From Methanobacterium sp. (GTDB lineage Archaea > Methanobacteriota > Methanobacteria > Methanobacteriales > Methanobacteriaceae): DNA of 14,130 bases. The notes under the pieces are model-generated. The model made no database searches. It was not told where the DNA came from and worked only from the letters and a program-made list of their open reading frames with translations. The DNA lies in NCBI GenBank assembly GCA_028700095.1, contig JAQVTJ010000038.1, forward strand, positions 1 through 14,130, given 5' to 3'. Position numbers and translations under genes: made by a program. This document shows, one piece after another, positions 6,995 through 14,130 of this stretch; positions within the stretch are counted from its first letter, which is position 1; every line of letters starts with the position of its first letter.

Positions 6995-7010
6995 GGAAAG
7001 TTTTTATATA
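6995..7010 (+). promoter_or_regulatory. BRE plus TATA box of the nadE-cutA operon
   Basis: GGAAAG at 6995-7000 followed directly by TTTTTATATA at 7001-7010 is an excellent archaeal BRE/TATA pair. Transcription would start near 7031, giving a leader of about 80 nt before the nadE ATG, longer than seems typical for other genes in the window. Confidence 0.65.
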
Positions 7011-7111
7011 AAAATAAATATCGTGCTTTAATATAAAACATTCCCCATTAAATAGAGTATAAAACATAAAAAAAAATGGTAAAATAGATAATATCTGGCA
7101 AGTGGTTTAGA

Positions 7112-7939
7112 ATGCAAGAAGAAACAAATAATATCCTTGGAAGGGATCAAGAAAAAATTGCCAATAAAATTACTAAATTTATAACAGATAAAAAAGATGA
7201 AACCCAAAGTTCCGGTATAGTTATAGGACTTAGTGGAGGTTTAGATTCCTCAACAACAGCTTATTTATGTGCAAAGGCAGTTAAATCTAATCAAATATTG
7301 GGAATTATCATGCCAACAACCACAACATCTAATGAAGATATTGAAGATGCAATAACAGTTGCAAAAACCCTTAAAATTGAATATGAAATTATAGATGTAG
7401 ATAATCTAATAGAACCATTCAATGATCTATGTACCCATTCAAAAAGAACAGAAGAAACACTACATAAATTAGCTAATGCAAATCTTAAAGCAAGAATTAG
7501 AATGATGATCCTCTATTATCATGCAAATAAACTTAATAGATTAGTAGTAGGCACTGGAAACAGAACTGAACTTCTAATTGGATACTTCACCAAATATGGG
7601 GATGGTGGTGTGGATATATTACCAATAGGAGATCTTTATAAGACAGAAGTAAAATTACTTGCAACACATATAGAAGTACCAACCAAAATAATTGAAAAAC
7701 CGCCAACAGCAGGTTTATGGCCAGGTCAGACAGATGAAAAAGAATTAGGCATCAAATACGAACTTCTAGATAAAATATTATATTTAATGGTTGATAAAAA
7801 TATGGAAGATACTAATATTGCACAAAAGCTCAATATAACCATTGAAGAAGTTTTAAGAATAAAAGATAAGGTTAATAATGCAGTACATAAATTAAAAACA
7901 GCACCCTCACCAGATATATTTAACCAACCTAAACTATAA
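7112..7939 (+). CDS. nadE: NAD+ synthetase (ammonia-dependent type)
   Basis: A 275-residue cytoplasmic enzyme that makes NAD+ from nicotinic acid adenine dinucleotide, ATP and ammonia, the last step of NAD synthesis. The PP-loop ATP-binding motif SGGLDSS is at 41-47. GTGNRTELLIGYFTKYGDGG starts at 147 and PPTAGLWPGQTDEKELG is at 197-213; both are NadE signatures. No glutaminase domain is present, so it should use free ammonia, as is usual for methanogens. Ribosome binding before ATG 7112 looks weak (AAGTGGTTTAG), unlike most genes here, but no alternative start fits. It is first in an operon with cutA, 18 nt downstream, driven by the BRE/TATA at 6995-7010. Confidence 0.95.
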   Translation: MQEETNNILGRDQEKIANKITKFITDKKDETQSSGIVIGLSGGLDSSTTAYLCAKAVKSNQILGIIMPTTTTSNEDIEDAITVAKTLKIEYEIIDVDNLIEPFNDLCTHSKRTEETLHKLANANLKARIRMMILYYHANKLNRLVVGTGNRTELLIGYFTKYGDGGVDILPIGDLYKTEVKLLATHIEVPTKIIEKPPTAGLWPGQTDEKELGIKYELLDKILYLMVDKNMEDTNIAQKLNITIEEVLRIKDKVNNAVHKLKTAPSPDIFNQPKL

Positions 7940-7957
7940 AAAAAAGGTGTGGATAAA

Positions 7958-8275
7958 ATGTATTCAATAATATATATAACAACTTCAGGGATTTTAGAAT
8001 CCAAAGAAATTGCAAAAAAACTTTTAGAAGAAAAACTAGCTGTTTGTATTAATATAATTCCAACAATAGAATCCATCTACCTATGGAAAGATACTATTGA
8101 AGAAGATTCAGAGTCAATTATATTTGTTAAAACAAAAACAGAATTAGTTGAAAAACTAATAAAAAGAGTAGAAAGTCTTCACAGCTATGAAATTCCATGT
8201 ATACTAGAAATAAATATAAATAAAGGATCTAAAAATTATCTAAAATGGATGGAAAATGTATTAGAAGAGAAATAG
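7958..8275 (+). CDS. cutA: CutA1-like divalent-cation tolerance protein
   Basis: A 105-residue small cytoplasmic protein of the CutA1 family, ferredoxin-like trimers linked in E. coli to copper and other divalent-metal tolerance. Family features are AKKLLEEKLAVCINIIP at 19-35 with C30, SIYLWK at 39-44, a strand ESIIFVKT at 52-59, and HSYEIPCIL at 75-83 with C81. The reading frame extends to a GTG at 7949, but AGGTG at 7945-7949 is better read as the ribosome binding site for ATG 7958, which also gives the usual N-terminus (MYSIIYITT). It lies 18 nt after nadE and is surely co-transcribed. A functional link to NAD synthesis is not established. Confidence 0.92.
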   Translation: MYSIIYITTSGILESKEIAKKLLEEKLAVCINIIPTIESIYLWKDTIEEDSESIIFVKTKTELVEKLIKRVESLHSYEIPCILEININKGSKNYLKWMENVLEEK

Positions 8276-8351
8276 AATATCTATTTAATTATAATTTTCA
8301 TAAAAAATATAATTATAATAAAAAAATAATATTAAATATTAAAAAGAGCTT

Positions 8352-8374
8352 AATCTTTTATAAAAAAAAAGATT
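8352..8374. repeat. Inverted repeat downstream of cutA, possible terminator
   Basis: AATCTTTT at 8352-8359 pairs with AAAAGATT at 8367-8374 across a 7-base A-rich loop. It lies about 75 bp after the cutA stop and 120 bp before leuS. The plus-strand transcript has no U tract after the stem, so its role as a terminator is uncertain. Confidence 0.25.
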
Positions 8375-8482
8375 TAATAAAAATCATATTCTAGATTTAA
8401 TTATTATAAATTAAACAATAAAATTTTTAATTCTAATATGATATAAAATATAATTTTTTTCGGGTCTTTAAGTTATTTTTTT

Positions 8483-8490
8483 GGGGTGAT
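8483..8490 (+). promoter_or_regulatory. Ribosome binding site that fixes the TTG start of leuS
   Basis: GGGGTGAT lies three bases before TTG 8494 and complements the conserved 3' end of archaeal 16S rRNA. No ATG or GTG in frame lies near this position, so the site settles the unusual start codon. Confidence 0.75.
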
Positions 8491-8493
8491 AAT

Positions 8494-11367
8494 TTGACAG
8501 ATATTAAAATTGAAGAGAAATGGCAGAGAAAATGGCAAGAAACAGGTATATTCCACTCTGATCCTAATAATAAAAAGAAAATATATGTAACAGTAGCATA
8601 CCCCTATCCTAGTGGAGCAATGCATATTGGACATGGAAGAACATATACAGTTCCAGATGTTTACGCACGTTTTAAAAGGATGCAAGGATATAATGTATTA
8701 TTTCCAATGGGATGGCATGTAACAGGAGCCCCAGTTGTAGGAATAGCTAAACGTATCAAAAGAAGAGATCAATGGACCATGGATATTTATAAAAATATTC
8801 ATAAAGTACCAGAAAAAGAACTTGAAAAATTTATTAACCCCGAATATATTGTAGAATATTTCAGTAAAGAATATCATAATGTAATGACAGGTATGGGTTA
8901 TACAATAGATTGGAGAAGAGAATTTAAAACTCTAGATCCACATTATCAAAAATTTATAGAATGGCAATTTAGAAAATTAAAAGAAAAAGACTTTGTACGT
9001 ATAGGTGAACATCCTGTAAAATATTGTCCAGAATGTGAAAATCCAGTGGGAGACCATGATCTACTTGAAGGCGAAGGTATTGGAATAAATGAATTAACAC
9101 TTGTTAAATTTGAATTAAATGGAACCTATTTAGTTGCAGCAACATACAGACCAGAAACCCTATTTGGAGCCACAAATTTATGGTTAAATCCTGATACAGA
9201 ATATATTAAAATAAGTATAAACAATGAAAAATGGATAATAGCCAAAGAAGCCTATATCAATATATTAAACCAAAAAAAAGATATTAAAAAATTATCATCC
9301 ATCAATATCAATGAATTAATTGGTAAATATGTAAAAAATCCATTAACAGGCAACAAACATATTATACTTCCTGCATCATTTGTTAATCCAGAATATGCTA
9401 CAGGAATTGTTTATTCTGTACCAGGACATGCACCTGCAGATTTAACAGCATTAATAGATCTTAAAAATAATGAAAAATTACTTGAAAAATATAATATAAA
9501 AGAACCAGTTCTAACATTACAATCCATTGGAATAATAAAACTTGAAGGATACAGTAATATCCCGGCACAGGATATGATTGAGAAATATAATATTAAAAAT
9601 CAAAATGATACCCACCTAAAAGAAGCCACAAATGAACTTTACAAACTGGAACATACAAAAGGAGTTATGGATAAAGATACTGATATCTATCAAGGCCTTG
9701 GTGTTTCACAAGCAAGGGATGAAATTATTAAACACCTAACAAATCAAAAAAAAGCAGATATACTCTTTGAATTTGCAGAAAGACCTGTTATATGTAGATG
9801 TGGAACTAAATGTGTTGTTAAAATACTTGATGACCAATGGTTTTTAAAGTATTCAGAAGAAAACTGGAAAAACATAACATATCAATGTTTAGATGATATG
9901 AATATTATACCAGAAGAAGTAAGTTCTAATTTTAACTATTATATTGGATGGTTACAGGATTGGGCATGTTCAAGAAGAATTGGACTTGGAACCAAACTAC
10001 CATGGAATAAAGACTGGTTAATAGAACCATTAAGCGATTCAACCATTTACATGGCCTATTATACTATATCAAAATATATGAAAGATATTGATCCCAACGA
10101 TTTAAATGATCAATTCTTTGATGAAATATTTTTAGGACTCAAACCTTCTACAATCACACATGGAATAAACCCAGAACTTACAAATAAGATGAAAGATGAA
10201 TTTAACTATTGGTATCCTTTAAATTGGAGATTATCAGCTAAGGATTTAGTTGGAAACCATCTTTCATTCCATATATTCCATCATTCCGCTATATTTCCCA
10301 AGAAAAATTGGCCAAAAGGTATAGTTGTTTTTGGAATGGGTTTACTAGAAGGTCATAAAATGTCTTCTTCTAAAGGAAATATTGTAATGTTGGAAGATGC
10401 AATAAAAACCTATGGAGCAGATGTTATTAGACTGTTTTTAATGTCCTCAGCTGAACCTTGGCAAGATTTTGATTGGAGAGAAAATGAAGTAAAGGGAATT
10501 ATTAAACGTTTAGAATGGTTCATGGAATTTTCACAAAGAGTAGAAAAAATTTATACTTCAAAAATAATATTAGAAGACCATGAAACCATAACAAAAGTTA
10601 AAAAACCTATAAATAAATGGATGTTAGCACAAGTTAATATGCGTATAAGGGAAACAACCAAAGCGTTAGAAGGATTCCAAACAAGAAAAGCATTACAAGA
10701 AGCATTTTTCCTGTTTAAAAAGGATTTAGATCATTTCTTTTACAGAATTGAACATGAAACAGAAGATGAATCTGCAATGAAAGAAATTGCCGAACTTTTA
10801 GTTTATATTATGGGGGTGTGGATTCGTTTAATGGTTCCATTTGTTCCACATGGATGTGAAGAGCTTTGGGAGAAATATGAAGGTCATGGTTTGGTTTCAA
10901 CAAAAATATGGCCTGTATACCATGATGATCCAACAGATGAAATAATACAAAAAGGTGAAGAAATAGTTCATGGCTTATCCCAAGACATAAATGAAATTAA
11001 AAAGGTTATAAATATTAAACCAACTAAAATCCATGTTTATGTTGCACCTGAATGGAAATGGAAACTATTTGAGATAGCAAATACCATTGGCAAACCTGAT
11101 ATAGGTAAAATTATGCAAGAAGCTATAAAACAAAATATTCATGATAACAAAAAGGATATAGCAGAATTTGCTAAGAAAATTGGAAAAGAAATGACTAAGA
11201 TCAAATATTCAGGAATGATAGATGAATATTCAATACTTAATGGTTCACTTGAATTTCTATCAGGAGAGGCTGATGCTGAAATAATTATCTATAATAAACC
11301 CAGCTATGATCCACAAAACAAAGCACGTAATGCAATGCCCTACAAACCAGCTATTTATATAGAATGA
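8494..11367 (+). CDS. leuS: Leucyl-tRNA synthetase, archaeal type
   Basis: A 957-residue class I aminoacyl-tRNA synthetase that charges tRNA-Leu. The Rossmann catalytic domain carries HIGH at 44-47 (after AYPYPSGAM) and KMSSS at 622-626. Cysteine pairs C178-P-E-C181 and C434-R-C-G-T-K-C440 are probable zinc sites. The CP1 editing domain has TYRPET at 217-222 and the invariant editing aspartate D316 in GHAPAD, so proofreading should be intact. An anticodon-binding helical domain follows from about 680, then an archaeal/eukaryotic-style C-terminal region to 957. The start is TTG with GGGGTGAT three bases upstream. It is a separate transcription unit, with TATA-like ATGATATAAAATA near 8438-8450, ending at an 11-T tract. 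Confidence 0.96.
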   Translation: MTDIKIEEKWQRKWQETGIFHSDPNNKKKIYVTVAYPYPSGAMHIGHGRTYTVPDVYARFKRMQGYNVLFPMGWHVTGAPVVGIAKRIKRRDQWTMDIYKNIHKVPEKELEKFINPEYIVEYFSKEYHNVMTGMGYTIDWRREFKTLDPHYQKFIEWQFRKLKEKDFVRIGEHPVKYCPECENPVGDHDLLEGEGIGINELTLVKFELNGTYLVAATYRPETLFGATNLWLNPDTEYIKISINNEKWIIAKEAYINILNQKKDIKKLSSININELIGKYVKNPLTGNKHIILPASFVNPEYATGIVYSVPGHAPADLTALIDLKNNEKLLEKYNIKEPVLTLQSIGIIKLEGYSNIPAQDMIEKYNIKNQNDTHLKEATNELYKLEHTKGVMDKDTDIYQGLGVSQARDEIIKHLTNQKKADILFEFAERPVICRCGTKCVVKILDDQWFLKYSEENWKNITYQCLDDMNIIPEEVSSNFNYYIGWLQDWACSRRIGLGTKLPWNKDWLIEPLSDSTIYMAYYTISKYMKDIDPNDLNDQFFDEIFLGLKPSTITHGINPELTNKMKDEFNYWYPLNWRLSAKDLVGNHLSFHIFHHSAIFPKKNWPKGIVVFGMGLLEGHKMSSSKGNIVMLEDAIKTYGADVIRLFLMSSAEPWQDFDWRENEVKGIIKRLEWFMEFSQRVEKIYTSKIILEDHETITKVKKPINKWMLAQVNMRIRETTKALEGFQTRKALQEAFFLFKKDLDHFFYRIEHETEDESAMKEIAELLVYIMGVWIRLMVPFVPHGCEELWEKYEGHGLVSTKIWPVYHDDPTDEIIQKGEEIVHGLSQDINEIKKVINIKPTKIHVYVAPEWKWKLFEIANTIGKPDIGKIMQEAIKQNIHDNKKDIAEFAKKIGKEMTKIKYSGMIDEYSILNGSLEFLSGEADAEIIIYNKPSYDPQNKARNAMPYKPAIYIE

Positions 11368-11377
11368 ATTTATCCTA

Positions 11378-11388
11378 TTTTTTTTTTT
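11378..11388 (+). terminator. Oligo-T terminator of leuS
   Basis: Eleven consecutive T residues begin 11 nt after the leuS stop codon. They are flanked by an 8-bp inverted repeat (AATGAATT at 11363-11370 and AATTCATT at 11389-11396), whose left arm overlaps the stop. Confidence 0.6.
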
Positions 11389-11406
11389 AATTCATTTCTA
11401 TACCCC

Positions 11407-11415
11407 AAAAAAAAA
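11407..11415 (-). terminator. Oligo-T terminator of the hisG-FAH operon
   Basis: Nine A residues on the plus strand give T9 on the minus strand, about 26 nt after the stop of the FAH-family gene. With the leuS T11 tract it forms back-to-back terminators between convergent units. Confidence 0.5.
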
Positions 11416-11440
11416 TTTTAATATACATTCTATCTTTTTT

Positions 11441-12226
11441 TTAATTTTTTTGATATATCAAAAAGTTTTTTAATATACCAATATCTTCAACTGTAGTTTC
11501 AATAATATCTCCTATATTCATAGGCCCTACACCTGGAAGAGTTCCAGTTGATATTATATCTCCAGGATTTAATGTCATTATATTTGATATAAGTTCAATT
11601 AATTCATAAACATCAAATATCATATTTTTAGTATTGGAATTTTGTTTTAATTTATTATTAAGTTTTAAAGAAATTTTTTGATTCATTGGATCCATTTCTG
11701 TTTCAATACAAGGACCTATAGGTGCAAAGGTGTCAAAACTTTTTGCTCTAGTCCATTGGATATCTTTTCTCTGTTTATCTCTGGCAGTAACATCATTAAC
11801 TATGGTATAACCACCAATATATTCACTGGCATATTCAGATTTGACATTACAAACTTTTTTTCCAATAACTATTCCTAATTCTGCCTCATAATCCACTTGT
11901 GTAGAAGATTTAGGATATATTATATTATTTAAATGTCCTATAACTGCAGTTGATGGTTTAATAAAAATAATAGGTTCTTCTGGAATTATCATATTAAGTT
12001 CATTTGCATGGTCTTTGTAATTTAAACCAACACATACAATTTTTGAAGGAATTATAGGTGCTTTTATCTCTACTTCATCAAATTTATAAGTGTTTAAAAG
12101 TTCCAGTTCATCTATATCCGAGATATTGAGTGATTGGATCATAGTGGAATTAATTTCTATTATTTCATGATTTTCTATTAAACATGTTTTTATTTTTCCA
12201 TGTTTTTTAAATTCCACTAATCTCAC
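11441..12226 (-). CDS. Fumarylacetoacetate hydrolase (FAH) family protein
   Basis: A 261-residue metal-dependent FAH-family enzyme. GLNYKDHANE (67-76) starts the catalytic domain. The metal ligands fit E114 and E116 in DYEAELG and D145 in NDVTARD. KSFDTFAPIGP (162-172) and TGTLPGVGP (227-235) complete the fold. Members cleave C-C bonds or decarboxylate/isomerise 2-oxo acids and acylpyruvates; the substrate here cannot be read from the sequence, and old labels such as 2-hydroxyhepta-2,4-diene-1,7-dioate isomerase are misleading in methanogens. The frame extends to GTG 12235, but GGGTGTGGT just upstream is better used with GTG 12226, giving MRLVEFKKHGK, the usual family start. It follows hisG by 40 bp and is probably co-transcribed with it. 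Confidence 0.87.
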   Translation of the reverse strand: MRLVEFKKHGKIKTCLIENHEIIEINSTMIQSLNISDIDELELLNTYKFDEVEIKAPIIPSKIVCVGLNYKDHANELNMIIPEEPIIFIKPSTAVIGHLNNIIYPKSSTQVDYEAELGIVIGKKVCNVKSEYASEYIGGYTIVNDVTARDKQRKDIQWTRAKSFDTFAPIGPCIETEMDPMNQKISLKLNNKLKQNSNTKNMIFDVYELIELISNIMTLNPGDIISTGTLPGVGPMNIGDIIETTVEDIGILKNFLIYQKN

Positions 12227-12266
12227 TAAAACCACACCCCCCCAATATAATTATAATATATTAAAT

Positions 12267-13127
12267 TTAAATAATTCTTTCAATGGGCACTACTAAAATA
12301 TCACGAGCACCTACCTTTTTCAGATGATTTACAAGTTTAAAAACTTCTTTTTCATCTACAACTGCATGAACAGCTACAATATCATTATTTGAAAGTACAT
12401 TAGAAACAGTAGGTCCGGTAAGCCCAGGCATGGCCTTTTTAACATCATCAAGGGATTTTTTATTAACATTTAACATAACAAGTTTTTTACCCTCAGCATC
12501 TAACACTCCTTTTATTCCGGTTCTTATAGCTTCAATTTTATCATTATTGTCTTTATAACTTTTTTTATTTGCAATAAGTTTAATTGAGCTTTCAAGGATA
12601 GTGTCAATAATTTTCAGATGATTCATTTTTAATGTGGTGCCTGTGCTTGTTAAGTCTGTGATAATATCTGCAACACCAATAAATGGAGCTATTTCTGTAG
12701 ATCCACTTAATTCAACTATTTTAACTTCAATATTTTTGTTTTTAAAATATTTTTTTGTTAAATTTGGAAATTCAGTTGCAACCACAGCACCATTTTTAAT
12801 ATCAGAAATAGTATTTATTGATGAATCTTCTGGAACAGCTAAAACCAGTTTTGCACTTCCAAAATTCAAATCTTCCAATATCTTAACTGATGCACCATTT
12901 TCTTCTATTAGATCCAGACCTGTCATTCCAAGATCTGCTGCACCATCTGCAACAAATTCAGGAATGTCAGCTGCTCTTGTGAACATAACACTTATATTTT
13001 CATCATCTGTCTCGGAAAACAGTCTTCTGTTGGCAGTATCCTTTACTCCAATCCCTGCTTTGCCTAAAAGTTTAACAGCAGGTTCACTAATCCTTCCTTT
13101 GGAAGGTAATGCTATTCTTATCTGTAT
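12267..13127 (-). CDS. hisG: ATP phosphoribosyltransferase, long form, with apparent ATA start
   Basis: A 286-residue HisG joining ATP and phosphoribosyl pyrophosphate, the first committed step of histidine synthesis. From codon 2 the frame reads Q-I-R-I-A-L-P-S-K-G-R-I-S-E-P, the conserved HisG N-terminus; VMFTRAADIPEFVADGAADL follows from residue 47. DLTSTGTTL at 158-166 is the phosphate/PRPP loop. Residues from about 205 form the C-terminal regulatory domain of long-form HisG, which senses histidine. The first ATG (12986) would remove 47 conserved residues. The frame instead opens at ATA 13127, next to an in-frame TAA (13130-13128) and six bases after GGAGG (13138-13134). No ATG, GTG or TTG lies between. 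So it either starts at AUA or carries a base change or error. It is divergent from dadD and followed by the FAH gene. Confidence 0.9.
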   Translation of the reverse strand: MQIRIALPSKGRISEPAVKLLGKAGIGVKDTANRRLFSETDDENISVMFTRAADIPEFVADGAADLGMTGLDLIEENGASVKILEDLNFGSAKLVLAVPEDSSINTISDIKNGAVVATEFPNLTKKYFKNKNIEVKIVELSGSTEIAPFIGVADIITDLTSTGTTLKMNHLKIIDTILESSIKLIANKKSYKDNNDKIEAIRTGIKGVLDAEGKKLVMLNVNKKSLDDVKKAMPGLTGPTVSNVLSNNDIVAVHAVVDEKEVFKLVNHLKKVGARDILVVPIERII

Positions 13128-13129
13128 TT

Positions 13130-13139
13130 AAATCCTCCT
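13130..13139 (-). promoter_or_regulatory. Ribosome binding site of hisG, pointing to an ATA start
   Basis: The minus strand reads AGGAGGATTT, among the strongest Shine-Dalgarno sequences in the window. The GGAGG core ends six bases before ATA 13127. No canonical start in any frame lies at a usable distance, so the site can only serve the hisG frame at ATA. Confidence 0.75.
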
Positions 13140-13255
13140 ATTTTTCTAAAAAAAATGTTTAAATCTATGGCTGAGTATTATTAGATTGATATACTATGAT
13201 AAAAGTTGAACTGTTAAATATTTATGTCCTTCCCTCAATTCATATATTGGTGAAA

Positions 13256-14130
13256 ATGGAAAGTAAAAATATTCTTATAAAAGATGCAACAATCATTGCT
13301 GATGAAATAATAAAAAGTTCATTATTAATTGAAAATGATAAGATAGTAGAAATTTCTGATAAAATCAAAATAGACGATGCAGAAGAAGTTATACTGGCTC
13401 ATGATAAGATTTTACTCCCTGGACTGGTTAACACCCATACACATCTTTCAATGTCACTTATGAGAGGTCTTACAGATGATATTTCTCTTGATTCATGGTT
13501 AAATAATCATATTTGGCCTGTTGAATCAAATCTTACAGGGGAACATTGTTATGCTGGGGCTTTACTTGCCTGTGCAGAAATGATTAAATCTGGAACCACA
13601 TGTTTTAATGATATGTATTTTTTTATGGATGAAGTTGCAAAAGCAGCTGATGAAGCAGGTATTCGTGGAATACTTTCACATGGAATGATAGATTTTGGAG
13701 ATAAAGAAAAGAGAAAAAAAGAATTTAAAGAAACAACACGTATTATAAAAAAATGTCATAATATGGCTGATGGCAGAATTAAAGTTGCATTTGGACCTCA
13801 TTCTCCATATACATGTTCCCAGGAATTACTTGTAAAAGTAAAGAAACAAGCAAATAAATACAAAACCAGAATACATATCCATGTCTCTGAAACACAAAAA
13901 GAAGTTAATGATATCCAAAATACCTATGGAAAACATCCTTTTGAATATTTAGATGATATAGAATTTTTAGGAGATGAAGTAACAGCTGTTCATGCAGTAT
14001 GGGGTTCTGATTGTGAGATTAATATAATTAAAGAAAAAAATGTAAAAATATCCCATAATCCCATAAGTAATATGAAACTTTCATCAGGAATTTCTCCAGT
14101 ATCAAAATTTTTAGATAAAGGAATATGTAT
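13256..14130 (+). CDS. dadD: 5'-deoxyadenosine/S-adenosylhomocysteine deaminase-like amidohydrolase (3' end outside window)
   Basis: The first 291 codons of an amidohydrolase run off the right edge. H61-T-H63 (HTHLSMSLMRG) are metal ligands, E90 fits the substrate-binding glutamate, GPHSPYTC begins at 180, IHIHVSETQKEV at 206-217 holds H209 and E212, H246 is the next metal ligand, and SHNPISNMKLSSG at 266-278 is typical of the MtaD/DadD/SAH deaminase group. In methanogens these enzymes deaminate 5'-deoxyadenosine, SAH and methylthioadenosine as salvage of S-adenosylmethionine by-products. The final metal aspartate lies outside the window. ATG 13256 is preceded by GGTGA only two bases away; TTG 13247 and GTG 13250 are also in frame. 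TATA-like TTAAATATTTAT at 13214-13225 implies a very short leader. The gene is divergent from hisG. Older databases call it N-ethylammeline chlorohydrolase, which is unlikely to be its activity. Confidence 0.88.
   Translation, partial: MESKNILIKDATIIADEIIKSSLLIENDKIVEISDKIKIDDAEEVILAHDKILLPGLVNTHTHLSMSLMRGLTDDISLDSWLNNHIWPVESNLTGEHCYAGALLACAEMIKSGTTCFNDMYFFMDEVAKAADEAGIRGILSHGMIDFGDKEKRKKEFKETTRIIKKCHNMADGRIKVAFGPHSPYTCSQELLVKVKKQANKYKTRIHIHVSETQKEVNDIQNTYGKHPFEYLDDIEFLGDEVTAVHAVWGSDCEINIIKEKNVKISHNPISNMKLSSGISPVSKFLDKGIC

Larger units (their letters stand above)
6665..7111. other. Intergenic region upstream of nadE
   Basis: This 447-bp gap contains the T8 terminator at 6696-6703, then about 300 bp of AT-rich sequence without a recognisable gene, and the strong nadE promoter at 6995-7010. 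A second TATA-like stretch (TTTTATATAATA near 6849-6860) has no gene after it. The nadE leader (about 7030-7111) shows no obvious riboswitch fold by eye. Confidence 0.45.

Noticed and set aside
7076..7087. Mini-ORF ATG-GTA-AAA-TAG in the nadE leader
   Set aside because: Three codons without a ribosome binding site; it carries no regulatory codon pattern.
7726..8076. Minus-strand 116-codon frame over the nadE/cutA junction
   Set aside because: It overlaps two clearly recognised genes and shows no family features.
12267..13127. hisG as a 5'-truncated pseudogene
   Set aside because: The full HisG frame, catalytic and regulatory domains are intact and a perfect ribosome binding site remains; only the start codon is odd.
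12634..13131. Plus-strand 165-codon frame antisense to hisG
   Set aside because: It is the antisense shadow of a well-conserved gene; the translation is Ser/Ile-rich without a motif or ribosome binding site.
1..14130. CRISPR arrays, insertion sequences, integrases, tRNA or rRNA genes
   Set aside because: I scanned the gaps by eye on both strands and found no spaced direct repeats, transposase motifs or cloverleaf-like sequences.

Overview
The window looks like chromosomal DNA of a methanogenic archaeon of the order Methanobacteriales, most likely a very AT-rich genus such as Methanobrevibacter or Methanosphaera. The signs are an archaeal leucyl-tRNA synthetase, an archaeal Get3/ArsA ATPase, an anaerobic-pathway cobalamin enzyme (CbiE), a DadD-type deaminase and a long-form HisG. 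Archaeal TATA/BRE promoters, strong GGAGGTGAT-like ribosome binding sites and oligo-T terminators agree. From memory, unverified, the order dadD / hisG / FAH-family gene / leuS / arsA / cbiE / TGS GTPase resembles a conserved block in Methanothermobacter. Genus assignment is inference.

Layout. 1-94 (minus): the first 31 codons of an exported protein. 168-849 (minus): a two-gene operon of a small winged-helix regulator and a three-helix membrane protein, with two perfect inverted repeats upstream. 1177-2364 (minus): an Obg-family TGS-domain GTPase. 2637-3260 (plus): cbiE. 3383-4378 (minus): Get3/ArsA, converging on cbiE. 4379-4928: a long AT-rich gap with at most one tiny ORF. 4929-5774 (minus): a secreted M14-like zinc hydrolase. 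5775-6187: a G/T-rich gap. 6188-6664 (plus): a six-helix DUF308/HdeD-like protein. 7112-8275 (plus): nadE and cutA, 18 nt apart. 8494-11367 (plus): leuS with a TTG start. 11441-13127 (minus): hisG followed by an FAH-family hydrolase. 13256 to the end (plus): the first 291 codons of a dadD-like deaminase, divergent from hisG.

Most genes are housekeeping: translation (leuS, the GTPase), tail-anchored protein handling (arsA/get3), cobalamin (cbiE), NAD (nadE), histidine (hisG) and adenosine-derivative salvage (dadD). The accessory pieces are the regulator/membrane pair, the M14-like protein and the DUF308 protein.

The most notable point is hisG. The conserved HisG reading frame runs 47 codons upstream of its first ATG and opens at an ATA codon, six bases after a perfect GGAGG and directly after an in-frame stop, with no ATG, GTG or TTG in between. 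Either translation starts at AUA or there is a base error or mutation. Several other starts (regulator, DUF308, cutA, FAH) are revised here from ribosome-binding-site position. I found no CRISPR array, insertion sequence, tRNA or rRNA, and no clear undescribed multigene system.
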